Positions 43,501-51,510 of a DNA stretch of 64,000 bases are shown here, piece by piece. How positions within the stretch are numbered: position 1 is the first letter of the stretch; the number at the start of each line of letters is the position of its first letter. The position numbers and the translations under genes were made by a program. This DNA is from Pedobacter sp. B4-66. GTDB taxonomy: Bacteria > Bacteroidota > Bacteroidia > Sphingobacteriales > Sphingobacteriaceae. The DNA lies in NCBI RefSeq assembly GCF_018492665.1, contig NZ_JAFVME010000010.1, forward strand, positions 248,001 through 312,000, read 5' to 3'. The notes under the pieces were generated by a model. That model did not search any database and was not told where the DNA came from. It worked only from the letters and a program-made list of their open reading frames with translations.

Positions 43501-43936
43501 CTCCCGGAATTGGAAGCCCCGTATCGTCGACAACCTTTCCACTTACAACAATGTCTTTTTTATTGGCTAACGCCATTGGATAAATTACAACGAGATTGCT
43601 CTCTTTTAAGGCATACGTAAGCTTAGTATCTTTTAAGATCTGGTTCATTGCCTCATCTAGTGATACATCCTGAACATTAAGGGAGTTCTTATTATTACCG
43701 GAAATTGTATTGCTACTATATACAAAACGGTATTCTGTTTGCTTTTCAACTGCTTTTAGTAATTCTTTAATGCTAAGCTGACTGGCATTAATGGTAATTT
43801 TCTGCTGCGCAAATCCTGCGGCAGAAACCTGCATACATAAAACAAGCAAGATAAATCCTGTAATTTTCATACTCAATAATATCCGGTCGGTTAAAGAATA
43901 CTTACTACAATGTTCTAAAAGTACATATTTTCTCAT
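40583..43936 (-). CDS. SusC-like TonB-dependent transporter with STN domain, 1117 aa
   Basis: In order: a signal region (about 20-44), an STN domain (about 50-105, KITINASQLSIKELLKAVEKQTEYRFVYS) that talks to the FecR anti-sigma factor, a carboxypeptidase-regulatory-like domain (about 128-210), a plug (about 210-330, with YVLDGIPVEDAYFQTLNP and GVIVITTKKGKSG), and a beta-barrel ending in Phe (YTFGLNVNF). It imports substrates through the outer membrane using TonB energy. Paired with SusD and two degradative enzymes. Likely the sensor of its own substrate through the STN domain. Confidence 0.95.
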   Translation of the reverse strand: MRKYVLLEHCSKYSLTDRILLSMKITGFILLVLCMQVSAAGFAQQKITINASQLSIKELLKAVEKQTEYRFVYSSNTISGNNKNSLNVQDVSLDEAMNQILKDTKLTYALKESNLVVIYPMALANKKDIVVSGKVVDDTGLPIPGVSVKVAGLATASVTDTNGDYSIRVPDNSSSLEFSFVGYAKQLVSVGNRKVINVTLKTDSQNLEEITVTGYTSYTKQQSASASSVVSGKDMSQVPLSTFDQILQGRVAGLQVSSGSGQPGTSAQVILRGIGTINGNTSPLYVLDGIPVEDAYFQTLNPSDFESVTVLKDATSKAQYGSKGANGVIVITTKKGKSGKVQFNYKSQYGISKLTSPKFNMMNTAQRLQFEEEIGLETGSEIGPGWTFSKKNPEYADMSSAEKSRADYILDSIGKINTDWKDIFFRTGKFTEQQVDASGGNENVRFYSSLNYYKQDGIAVRSGLERYSLRNNVDFNAGRFSASINTSLGYSESSFIEREGSSRGANPLAAVYYALPYESPYASDGTLVHYGNSDDYEIYDQREGSNALERLLNTTNKTNQYKTILSGALNYKITDDLTVKTRLGIDFRESADERFVRPDSYSGSNENGEKGSFGENLRRNFSMISTSGLTYAKVIDKHNFEISGLYEITKQHFRSFGYTAYGIDPRLPETPAGATPGSDENSFIPEFNGGRTRNALISYIALGRYTFDDRYTVNASYRYDGSSTLPKKNRWHGFYSVGFAWNVKKENFLANSEFINDLRFRASYGTTASPFSGNFTYLPTFATTSYGGNSGIYPFAYGSSNYDWEYAKDLNIGFDLDVWNNRIHLVTDIYNKETANLFLDLPVSLTSGVGALPLNAGSMRNRGIETELRVDVVRNESFKWNVGLNFAYNKNKITSLAGSEGFEKNTTEIVKEGLPYGSHYAPEWAGVDPKTGDPLYYNPDGTKTSDYNATTMSVAEFGSLYPPFTGGFNTSLTYKGINLTALFSFANHVYRYNNEDYYNENPSFGTSGQSVRMLYNRWKKEGDNALLPKYDAKRSYSSKDIQDASYIRLRNVNLNYSLPKSLLTGTKFISGVTVFAQASNLVTWTKWKGFDPEDNNGEAMFDYPNSRTYTFGLNVNF

Positions 43937-43982
43937 ATTTGTTGGTTTAGGTTGTTTTCTGTGTTGGATAGCCTGGTTACAG

Positions 43983-45065
43983 CTATTTTGTTATTGTGAT
44001 TTTATTGTTTTTAATCTCAAACTTAAAGGGATAGGATAATTGCAACGCTTCGAGGGTCTTAACAATAGTCTCATTTTCAAATGTTCCTGAATATCTGTAA
44101 TCCTTTACTTCATCATCTTCTATTTTAACTTCTATACCATACCAGTTTTGCAATTTCTGGGCAATAACTGATAAGGGCAGGTCATCAATATCAAGCCTGC
44201 TTCTGATCCATTTGGTTTCTACAGGTTGCTTCGTAAGCGCATCATTTTGCAACGAAGAAACCTGATATTCTTTATTAGCAGACACATTAACACGCTCAGG
44301 CTGATTGCTACTTATCACCTTTTGGTTAGGCTTTAGAACCACAAAATGACCCGGGTTGTTTTTAGAATCTACACGAACACTTCCATGTATTAATGAGGTT
44401 TCGGTGATTTTTGAATTAGGATAAGCTTTTATGTTAAAGGTGGTTCCTAAAACGCTGACGTCATTAAAAGAGGTATGTACAACAAATGGGTGGGTAGCGT
44501 CATGTTTTACATCAAAAAATGCCTCGCCAGTAAGCCATAGTTCCCTTTTCCCAGTATCAAATGATTTATCTAATTTGATTGTACTTTCCTTAGCCAGAGT
44601 AATAACTGTTCCGTCACTTAGAACTATCGTTTTACGAATGGACTTGCCGGATGAGAAAAGTTCAGAAATATCAGCTGTATCTTTATCTTTTGAATAGGGG
44701 TTTAGATAGAAGTATAAAAATAAAACTGCTAAAACAGCGGCTGCCACACCTACTGTATATTTTAGATGTGATGGCTTAGGGTTAAGCTTGACCTCTTTAT
44801 TAAGTTCAATTTTCTCAGCAAAGGCGTTTCGATTTTTTATTCCTTCCTTTAACTCCTTTATTTGAATTAAACGGCTTCCCTGCTTAACGTTTAATATATT
44901 GACTATTTTTTTTGCTTCTTCAAAATCAGCTTTTCTATGTGGAATTGTCTCTATCCATTCATCCCATAAAATCTGATCTTCAAGGCTAAAACCCAGACAA
45001 TACTGTTGAAAAGATTCGTTACAAATCAATTCTTCAATGTAAAAATCATCTTTAAGCCCAATCAT
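43983..45065 (-). CDS. FecR-family anti-sigma factor, 360 aa
   Basis: An N-terminal cytoplasmic region that should hold the sigma factor (about 1-85), a transmembrane helix at about 103-121 (YTVGVAAAVLAVLFLYFYL), then the FecR periplasmic domain with TVITLAKESTIKLDKSFDTGKRELWLTGEAFFDVKHD, and a C-terminal part resembling STN-contacting domains (LSVIAQKLQNWYGIEVKI). It transmits occupation of the SusC transporter to the ECF sigma factor encoded 75 bp upstream. Signature and order are classical. Confidence 0.94.
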   Translation of the reverse strand: MIGLKDDFYIEELICNESFQQYCLGFSLEDQILWDEWIETIPHRKADFEEAKKIVNILNVKQGSRLIQIKELKEGIKNRNAFAEKIELNKEVKLNPKPSHLKYTVGVAAAVLAVLFLYFYLNPYSKDKDTADISELFSSGKSIRKTIVLSDGTVITLAKESTIKLDKSFDTGKRELWLTGEAFFDVKHDATHPFVVHTSFNDVSVLGTTFNIKAYPNSKITETSLIHGSVRVDSKNNPGHFVVLKPNQKVISSNQPERVNVSANKEYQVSSLQNDALTKQPVETKWIRSRLDIDDLPLSVIAQKLQNWYGIEVKIEDDEVKDYRYSGTFENETIVKTLEALQLSYPFKFEIKNNKITITK

Positions 45066-45140
45066 AGTAATTACTTTTACTATACAGACGGAAGAATTGA
45101 CCTCTTTTCCTAAGGAAATCTTTATTATTTTCTAAAACAA

Positions 45141-45692
45141 TTACTTTAAGAGTTTTTTCAACATCTTAATCGCATCGTAAATAGTATTATAGGCTGTTTT
45201 TACAGTTTGCGAATTGCGCTCTGCTATCTGTTCATAAGTTAATCCTTCAAAAAACTTTAACTGTATCAACTCCATCTGTCGTGGAGTTAATTGTTTAATT
45301 GCTAATTGTAGTTTATGTTTTAGCTCATCATCTTGCTGAACTGCTATCATGATTTCTTCATAGGAGAGCTCAGCACTTTCTTCTTCTGCACCCATCCTGC
45401 TAACGGCCATATTCATTTTATCCGTATATGCCAATTGATCAAGCATACATCTTCTTAAAGACGTCATGAGGTATGATTTTACGTTATCTACAGCATTCAA
45501 ACGGGATCTTTTATCCCACAAATTCAGAAATATCTGATTAACGCAATCCTTCACCAATTCATCGTCGGCATTAATTTTTAATCCAAAACGAATTAAGTGA
45601 AAGTACATGTTATTGTACAATTCAAAGAGCGCTTGTTTATCGCCAAGACGCATTTTTTCCCAATAACTTCTAACATCTTCCTCGAACAGCAT
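45141..45692 (-). CDS. ECF-type RNA polymerase sigma factor, 183 aa
   Basis: Start ATG 45690-45692 is used; a TTG two codons earlier is possible. Sigma-70 region 2 (about 25-95, LFELYNNMYFHLIRFGL, VNQIFLNLWDKR) and region 4 (about 125-180, LTPRQMELIQLKFFEGLTYEQIAERN) are present, without region 1 or 3, as in ECF sigma factors of Bacteroidota. First gene of the leftward locus; with FecR and the STN-type SusC it should activate the uptake and peptidase genes in response to substrate. Confidence 0.93.
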   Translation of the reverse strand: MLFEEDVRSYWEKMRLGDKQALFELYNNMYFHLIRFGLKINADDELVKDCVNQIFLNLWDKRSRLNAVDNVKSYLMTSLRRCMLDQLAYTDKMNMAVSRMGAEEESAELSYEEIMIAVQQDDELKHKLQLAIKQLTPRQMELIQLKFFEGLTYEQIAERNSQTVKTAYNTIYDAIKMLKKLLK

Positions 45693-45732
45693 AGTCAAGG
45701 CTTAATATAGGGATTTTATAAGCTTTAGGAAA

Positions 45733-46461
45733 TTAAAAATCTAAAGGCCCTAATCTTCTCATATTTTTCATAATAAGAAATTGTCTATGCCTTATATACT
45801 GAGTAGCTTTTTTAGGAGTCCACCTTCTGGGATTAGGGAAACACGCGGCAATTAAAGCTGCCTGGGACTTAGTAAGCTTGCTGCAGGATTTACTGAAGTA
45901 TGATTGAGCTGCTGCCTCTGCGCCATAAATGCCATCTCCCATCTCGATTACATTTAAGTATACTTCCAGTATTCTTTCTTTGCTCCAAAGCATTTCAATT
46001 AACAAAGTAAAATAAGCTTCAAACCCTTTACGTACCCAGGAGCGACCCGGCCACAGGAATACATTTTTGGCAGTTTGCTGCGAAATTGTACTTCCACCCT
46101 TTATCTTTTTGCCTTTCTTGTTAGTAGCAAAAGCTTTTTCTATAGCTTTTAAATCGAATCCAATATGTTTGAGAAATAGTTGATCCTCAGCAGATACAGC
46201 TGCTCGTTTCATATTATCAGAAATATCCTCAAAATCGACCCATTTTTTCTCCATTTTAAAAGGCTTTTCATCAGAGCTACGCTCTATATTTCTTTGGATC
46301 ATGAGCAGTGTAATGGGAGGATTAACAAATCTGTAAATCAACACCCAAAGCACTGTGACCATTAAAAACCAAAGAAACACTTTAGTAACAATATTTGTTA
46401 TTTTTTTAAGAAGGGGAGATTTTGAGTTTGTTTTACCAGTTGCCCATTTGCGCTTTGCCAT
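45733..46461 (-). CDS. mtgA: Monofunctional peptidoglycan transglycosylase, 242 aa
   Basis: The ATG at 46459-46461 (MAKRKWATGK) is chosen over one six codons upstream because of the charged N-terminus before the transmembrane helix (about 25-50). The GT51 domain is complete: AVSAEDQLFLKHIGFD with catalytic Glu, KGGSTISQQTAKNVFLWPGRSWVRKGFE, then KERILEVYLNVIEMGDGIYGAEAAAQ. No transpeptidase domain follows, so it is the monofunctional type that polymerises glycan chains from lipid II. The gene lies upstream of, and in the same direction as, the SusCD locus, but is probably independent. Confidence 0.93.
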   Translation of the reverse strand: MAKRKWATGKTNSKSPLLKKITNIVTKVFLWFLMVTVLWVLIYRFVNPPITLLMIQRNIERSSDEKPFKMEKKWVDFEDISDNMKRAAVSAEDQLFLKHIGFDLKAIEKAFATNKKGKKIKGGSTISQQTAKNVFLWPGRSWVRKGFEAYFTLLIEMLWSKERILEVYLNVIEMGDGIYGAEAAAQSYFSKSCSKLTKSQAALIAACFPNPRRWTPKKATQYIRHRQFLIMKNMRRLGPLDF

Positions 46462-46521
46462 CGGCCAAAGGTAAGGCAAAGGCCGATAATTTTAAAACCT
46501 GCTTACAAGATTATATGCAAA

Positions 46522-46551
46522 AAAAAGCGTCCCGAAATGGGGACGCTTTTT
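46522..46551. terminator. Strong terminator between rplI and mtgA
   Basis: AAAAAGCGTCCC (46522-46533) pairs with GGGACGCTTTTT (46540-46551) around a six-base loop; A-run and T-run make it work in both directions. It ends the leftward rpsF-rpsR-rplI transcript. Confidence 0.85.
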
Positions 46552-46571
46552 AATATCCAGAAGATAGATGA

Positions 46572-47015
46572 TTACTCAGCTACAACCGCGAAAGGAACTT
46601 TAACTTTCACTTCTTTGTGTAAGTTTAAGTTGGCAACATATTCACCAACAAATTTAGGCTCAGTTTCGAAAGTGATACGGCGACGGTCAACATCAAAACC
46701 TTGTTGTTTTAATGCATCAGCAATCATAATGGTATTTACTGCACCAAAAATCTTACCTGTTTCACCAGCTTTAGCACCGATAGATAACTTAACGTCAGTT
46801 AAACGTTGAGCAATACCTTCAGCATCTTTCTTAATTTTATCTTGTTTAAAAGCAGCTTGCTTTAAGTTTTCTGCTAATACTTTTTTAGCTGAAGGAGTAG
46901 CTAACTGTCCAAATCCTTGAGGGATTAGATAGTTACGGCCATATCCTGGCTTTACAGAAACGATATCATCTTTTTCCCCTAGGGATTTGATATCTTGTTT
47001 TAAAATAATTTCCAT
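46572..47015 (-). CDS. rplI: Ribosomal protein bL9, 147 aa
   Basis: The N-terminal domain MEIILKQDIKSLGEKDDIVSVKPGYGRNYLIPQG is the L9 signature, followed by the long connecting helix and the C-terminal domain (GAKAGETGKIFGAVNTIMIADAL). Binds 23S rRNA in the large subunit. Last gene in the rpsF-rpsR-rplI operon, 10 bp after rpsR. Confidence 0.98.
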   Translation of the reverse strand: MEIILKQDIKSLGEKDDIVSVKPGYGRNYLIPQGFGQLATPSAKKVLAENLKQAAFKQDKIKKDAEGIAQRLTDVKLSIGAKAGETGKIFGAVNTIMIADALKQQGFDVDRRRITFETEPKFVGEYVANLNLHKEVKVKVPFAVVAE

Positions 47016-47025
47016 CTCTCAGCTC

Positions 47026-47289
47026 CTATTTTAATTGGTCAGCAACGAAAGGCAACAAACCGATATGGCGAGCACGTTTTACCGCTTGAGCCACTTTACG
47101 TTGAAACTTCAATGAAGTACCGGTTAAACGGCGAGGTAAAAGTTTACCTTGATCATTGATAAATTTCAATAAAAAGTTTGCGTCTTTATAATCAATATAT
47201 TTAATACCGTTTTTTCTGAAACGGCAATATTTTTTTCTGTTATCGTCCACTTTTGGAGCGGTAACATATTGTATTTGATCTTTAGCCAT
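47026..47289 (-). CDS. rpsR: Ribosomal protein bS18, 87 aa
   Basis: The S18 signature is clear: KKYCRFRKNGIKYIDYKDANFLLKFI followed by LLPRRLTGTSLKFQRKVAQAVKRARHIGLLPF. Small-subunit protein that pairs with S6. Its start overlaps the rpsF stop by one base (TAATG), which couples their synthesis. Confidence 0.98.
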   Translation of the reverse strand: MAKDQIQYVTAPKVDDNRKKYCRFRKNGIKYIDYKDANFLLKFINDQGKLLPRRLTGTSLKFQRKVAQAVKRARHIGLLPFVADQLK

Positions 47290-47648
47290 TATCCTGCAAC
47301 CTCCTGTTTAGGTTTTTTGTTAAAAGCACCACTGCGTTTCTTTTCGTTATAAGCAACCGCGTGACGGTCTAATCTTATAGTTAAGAAACGTAGAACACGC
47401 TCATCGCGTTTAAGCTCTAACTCCAACTTGTTAATTAATTCACCTGAAGATTTGTACTCTGTAAGGTGGAAAAATCCGCTTGCTTTTTTTTCAATCGGAT
47501 ACGCTAATTTTCTCAAACCCCAATTGTCCTCTTGAACAATTTCGGCACCGCTGTCAGCAATGATTTTGCTAAATTTGGCAATAGCCTCTTTTGCAACTTC
47601 TTCTGACAACAACGGGGTTAGAACGATAACAGTTTCGTACTGATTCAT
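47289..47648 (-). CDS. rpsF: Ribosomal protein bS6, 119 aa
   Basis: S6 fold with YETVIVLTPLLSEEVAKEAIAKF, NWGLRKLAYPIEKKASGFFHLTEY and ERVLRFLTIRLDRHAVAYNEKKR. First gene of the operon with rpsR and rplI, a standard arrangement. The basic C-terminal tail (KRSGAFNKKPKQEV) is usual in Bacteroidota. Confidence 0.98.
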   Translation of the reverse strand: MNQYETVIVLTPLLSEEVAKEAIAKFSKIIADSGAEIVQEDNWGLRKLAYPIEKKASGFFHLTEYKSSGELINKLELELKRDERVLRFLTIRLDRHAVAYNEKKRSGAFNKKPKQEVAG

Positions 47649-47732
47649 TGTTATTATTTGTTTTTTAATTTAATCCACGTCTTTTAATACGGGGTTGCAA
47701 ATCTAGGAATAAAATTCTATAAATCAAAACCC

Positions 47733-48962
47733 TTAATGCTTACCGAACAAGTAATTAACGCCAACCTTGTACCTTTGCATAGTAACACTGTAATAAGCAT
47801 AATTAGTTATTGCAGCTGGACCAATATAACCTAGCGAAATTTCGATCTTTTTATTTAAGACAACACCTGCCGTTCCCTGGTAGGAAAAATTAAAGTTCTG
47901 CATGTCTACAAAGTCCTTTGTTACGTCCATACGCATTTTAAAAGGATTATATACAGCGGTTTCATTATTACTATAACTCGAAAGATTTAAAGAAAAACCG
48001 ATTCCACCGAAAACTTTAATGCGATTAGAATTATAGAAGTTATAAATCACTTGTGGTGTTGCTGCAACTGATAATTGATCAAAAGAATTTCGTTGCACCG
48101 AGCTGCTTATTTCATTCTTGCTCATCAATAACGACAATTCAACCCTATAGATCAATTTGCCTATTGAAGGATTTGCAAAAAAATCAATTCCTGTAGTGAT
48201 TAATGGCATGTAGGAGGTTTTACTTTTTGCATCAGGTTTTGCGAGTAGATGACCACCTTTATAGCTCGCTTGACTAATATTTAAACCAGTACCTGCAAAA
48301 AATCTGGAAGCAGAAAATTTTGACTTAACCGGCTGCTCGTCATTTATCTTATAAACAATCTTTAAGAGATCTTTATCTCCGTAATTAACCCTTAAGAGGA
48401 TTCTTTCATCTAACATATCAGGAACAATAAACAGTCTCATTTTTGACCTTAATTGTCGAACATAAACATTCTCTGTAAGCATCCTACCCGGTTGATCTGG
48501 CTTGAAATAAAAATTACGGACAAGCTCAACAGGCTTAACTTCATTCTTATCCATAATATAATACCTCTTCTTTATATCATCTTTGTAGGAAAACAAGGTA
48601 ATGTTTTTACCACGATTCAACACCTTAAGCAATACAGTATCAATCCTAAAAGACGAGTCTCTGCCAACTAAAATATTCGACAATTCTTCGCGACTTGTAC
48701 TAACTGAAACAATGTATCTTTCATACTTTTCTAGACTATCAATTGAGTAGGCTGTGCATTCATCAATAGTAAAAGTACGCGGCTTACTTTCAGAATTGTC
48801 TTTAAATTTAATTGAGCTTGGATTAAAAACAGACTCCTTATAGTCTATATATCCTCTTAAAGTATCTTTTGAATTAGTAACCACATATCCTTTTTGAAAA
48901 TTTGATTGAGCAATTGATAAAAAAGGAAGTACCCATAAAAGGGTGAAGAGCGAGTATTTCAT
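47733..48962 (-). CDS. Outer-membrane beta-barrel protein (PorT-like), copy 1, 409 aa
   Basis: The start at ATG 48960-48962 puts a signal peptide (MKYSLFTLLWVLPFLSIAQ) at the N-terminus. Residues about 20-200 form a mixed soluble domain (GYVVTNSKDTLRGYIDYKES), and the C-terminal half (about 205-409) alternates strands with FFAGTGLNISQASY, IRVEL-like and YKVGVNYLFG, a barrel of the PorT/OmpA-beta type. It is a paralogue of the next gene (49032-50246), sharing YxTNxxDTLRGxI, SxxELxxIxxGRDxS and the last strands. Function unknown; likely surface-related. Confidence 0.72.
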   Translation of the reverse strand: MKYSLFTLLWVLPFLSIAQSNFQKGYVVTNSKDTLRGYIDYKESVFNPSSIKFKDNSESKPRTFTIDECTAYSIDSLEKYERYIVSVSTSREELSNILVGRDSSFRIDTVLLKVLNRGKNITLFSYKDDIKKRYYIMDKNEVKPVELVRNFYFKPDQPGRMLTENVYVRQLRSKMRLFIVPDMLDERILLRVNYGDKDLLKIVYKINDEQPVKSKFSASRFFAGTGLNISQASYKGGHLLAKPDAKSKTSYMPLITTGIDFFANPSIGKLIYRVELSLLMSKNEISSSVQRNSFDQLSVAATPQVIYNFYNSNRIKVFGGIGFSLNLSSYSNNETAVYNPFKMRMDVTKDFVDMQNFNFSYQGTAGVVLNKKIEISLGYIGPAAITNYAYYSVTMQRYKVGVNYLFGKH

Positions 48963-49031
48963 ATAATTATTTTGATTTTTGTGCAAACTTAGAAATAAAT
49001 TCTGCCATACATCTGTAATTCAGCTTGATTT

Positions 49032-50246
49032 TTATTTAAACAAATAATGGATTCCGAATGTAAAACGGCTGACCAAAACCTTAAATATCTGATAATCTGT
49101 AGTTGCAGAATTTATATAATAGCCACCGGAAAACTCTATTTTTTTGTTCACAACAAAACCGGCAGTAATCTTTGGTGCGAAACTAATCGCATTTAAATCA
49201 ACATCACTTTTTTTAGTTTCAGCTCCTTGCTCCAAAGTAGACATTACGTTATTACTATAACTTGATATGTTAGCTGATAGCCCTGCACCTGCATAGAACT
49301 TAAACATATTACTGTTGTAAATGTTATAAATGATCTGAGGAGAGACTCCCAATGTAAGCTCGTCAAAAGAATGCTTTAAATTATTACTCTCCTTATAAAT
49401 TTCATTCTTGCTCATAAATAAAGTCGCATTGACTCTGTACACCATCTTACCAATCAACGGCTTCGGAATATAATCCAATCCAACTGTTATCGTCGGATTA
49501 CTCGATTTCTTTGCCACAGCGGTAGCATTTGCCAGTGAGTGGCGCCCTTTATACACAAAAGAGGTCAAACTCAGTCCTGCACCTATAAAAAACCTGGTAT
49601 CTTTTACTGCAAATTCTTTGGCCGACTGATTATTTATTTTAGATACGACCTTAATTAAGTCGTCTGCATTATACTTTGCCCATTCTAATTTCACATCCTT
49701 AAGCGTCAGATTTTTCTGATATTTCTGCATCAACTGATACAATTGAACTTGAAATTTATTTTCAGTTTTTGCAAACCGCGGTCGCTCAAAATAAATGTTT
49801 CTAATTAGTTCCAATGGAACGGCATCTTCTTTCGATTGAATATAAAATCTAGTTTTAACATCATCTGTGTACATAAACAAGGTGGCATTTTCTCCAGATT
49901 GCAATATCCTTAGAAATACTACATCATTTTTTGAGGAGGTATCTCTTCCGGTTGATATTCTATTTAGATCATCTTTACTCATGCTTATATTGACAGTTTC
50001 CCTGCGATATGAATAAAAATTCTCGACAACATAGGCCTTGCAATCCTTTAAAGGAAATACCTGAGTTTTATCATCTGGGGTTGGTCTGAAATATACTGCA
50101 ATTGGATTTTCAGATTCTTCCTTAAAACTAATGAAGCCCCTAAGGGTATCTTGTGCGTTGGTTATCAAATAGCCACTACGATAACTGGTTTGGGCAATAG
50201 ACAGAAATGGAATAACCCAAAATAGGATTAAAAGAGAGCGTTTCAT
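49032..50246 (-). CDS. Outer-membrane beta-barrel protein (PorT-like), copy 2, 404 aa
   Basis: A paralogue of the neighbouring downstream gene (47733-48962), with the same signal peptide type (MKRSLLILFWVIPFLSIAQ), the same N-terminal module (GYLITNAQDTLRGFISFKEE) and a C-terminal beta-barrel ending FGIHYLFK. Differences concentrate in the middle linker (about 170-200, rich in Lys and Gln), suggesting divergence after a tandem duplication. A 69-bp gap separates the two. Function unknown. Confidence 0.72.
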   Translation of the reverse strand: MKRSLLILFWVIPFLSIAQTSYRSGYLITNAQDTLRGFISFKEESENPIAVYFRPTPDDKTQVFPLKDCKAYVVENFYSYRRETVNISMSKDDLNRISTGRDTSSKNDVVFLRILQSGENATLFMYTDDVKTRFYIQSKEDAVPLELIRNIYFERPRFAKTENKFQVQLYQLMQKYQKNLTLKDVKLEWAKYNADDLIKVVSKINNQSAKEFAVKDTRFFIGAGLSLTSFVYKGRHSLANATAVAKKSSNPTITVGLDYIPKPLIGKMVYRVNATLFMSKNEIYKESNNLKHSFDELTLGVSPQIIYNIYNSNMFKFYAGAGLSANISSYSNNVMSTLEQGAETKKSDVDLNAISFAPKITAGFVVNKKIEFSGGYYINSATTDYQIFKVLVSRFTFGIHYLFK

Positions 50247-50349
50247 ACGTTTATATTTTTGTTAGTCGTAAACATAAATATAATTTCAGACATTTTATTT
50301 TCCCACATTCCTATACAGCTCCGTAAAAAATTTCTAATTTCGTTGGCGA

Positions 50350-51510
50350 ATGGAAAATTTTATAGTATCAGCCCGTAAGTACCGTCCGGCAACGTTTGAA
50401 ACCGTTGTTGGCCAGCACCATATTACAGGTACGCTAAAAAATGCCATTAAAAACAATCAGCTGGCTCAAGCATTTTTGTTTTGTGGGCCAAGGGGTGTAG
50501 GTAAAACTACCTGTGCACGTATCCTGGCTAAAACTATTAACTGTACTAATTTAACTGAAGATCAGGAAGCTTGCGGAACATGTGATTCATGTGTTTCATT
50601 TCAAACCGGTCACTCTTTTAATTTTCATGAACTTGATGCTGCCTCAAACAACTCAGTTGATGATATCCGTAGTCTAATTGAACAGGTTCGTATCCCGCCA
50701 CAGGCAGGAAAATATAAAATCTACATTATAGATGAGGTGCACATGCTTTCTGCTAATGCATTTAATGCGTTTCTAAAAACGCTTGAAGAACCGCCATCTT
50801 ATGCTATTTTTATATTAGCTACTACAGAAAAACATAAAATACTACCCACTATTCTATCAAGATGTCAGATTTTTGATTTCAATAGAATACAGGTTGATGA
50901 TATCTCTGGCCATCTGAATAAGATTGCACAGCGTGAAAATATTTCAGTAGAAGCTGACGGATTACACATTATAGCTCAAAAGGCTGATGGTGGTTTAAGG
51001 GATGCACTTTCAATGTTCGATCAGATTGTAAGTTATACCAATAAAAACTTAACCTACAAATCTGTAATCGACAACTTGAATATTCTTGATTACGATTATT
51101 ATTTTAAGCTTACTCAAAATCTGACAAGTGGAGATGTGAGTAATGCACTAGTCTTATTTGACGAGATTTTAAATAATGGTTTTGATGGCAACAATTTCAT
51201 CAATGGTTTAGCAAGTCACCTACGTAACTTATTGGTAGCCAAAGATCCTCAAACTACAAAACTATTAGAGGTAAGCGAGAACATTAAACAGAAATACATT
51301 ACGCAAAGTCAGCAAACACCTGTTTCGTTTATACTTACGGCGTTAAATCTTGCTAATCAGTGCGATCTTAATTATAAGAACAGCAAAAATCAACGATTGC
51401 AAGTAGAGCTGGCTCTAATAAAAATGTGCCACATACCTTCGGTCCTTCAACTAGCCCAGCTGCCTAACAATTCCGCCACTGACATAGATCAGATTAAAAA
51501 AAAAAACTAA
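50350..51510 (+). CDS. dnaX: DNA polymerase III clamp-loader subunit gamma (dnaX, first frame), 386 aa
   Basis: An AAA+ clamp-loader ATPase: RKYRPATFETVVGQHHI, Walker A GPRGVGKTTCARILA, zinc-binding CxxxxxxxxCGTCDSC, Walker B KIYIIDEVHML, sensor I ILATTE, SRC motif LSRCQIFDF and DGGLRDALSMFDQ, followed by domain III (about 230-365). The frame stops at TAA 51508-51510 immediately after an 11-A run. The product ends where gamma ends in other bacteria. The rest of tau lies in another frame (51506-52168). Starts at ATG 50350. Confidence 0.93.
   Translation: MENFIVSARKYRPATFETVVGQHHITGTLKNAIKNNQLAQAFLFCGPRGVGKTTCARILAKTINCTNLTEDQEACGTCDSCVSFQTGHSFNFHELDAASNNSVDDIRSLIEQVRIPPQAGKYKIYIIDEVHMLSANAFNAFLKTLEEPPSYAIFILATTEKHKILPTILSRCQIFDFNRIQVDDISGHLNKIAQRENISVEADGLHIIAQKADGGLRDALSMFDQIVSYTNKNLTYKSVIDNLNILDYDYYFKLTQNLTSGDVSNALVLFDEILNNGFDGNNFINGLASHLRNLLVAKDPQTTKLLEVSENIKQKYITQSQQTPVSFILTALNLANQCDLNYKNSKNQRLQVELALIKMCHIPSVLQLAQLPNNSATDIDQIKKKN
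51496..51506 (+). other. Poly-A slippage tract within dnaX
   Basis: Eleven consecutive A (51496-51506) follow ATT, directly before C TAA. With ten or thirteen A the tau frame continues (Ile-Lys-Lys-Lys-Thr-Asn with ten), so slippage by RNA polymerase, a +1 ribosomal shift, or a sequencing length error would join the two parts. Confidence 0.75.
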
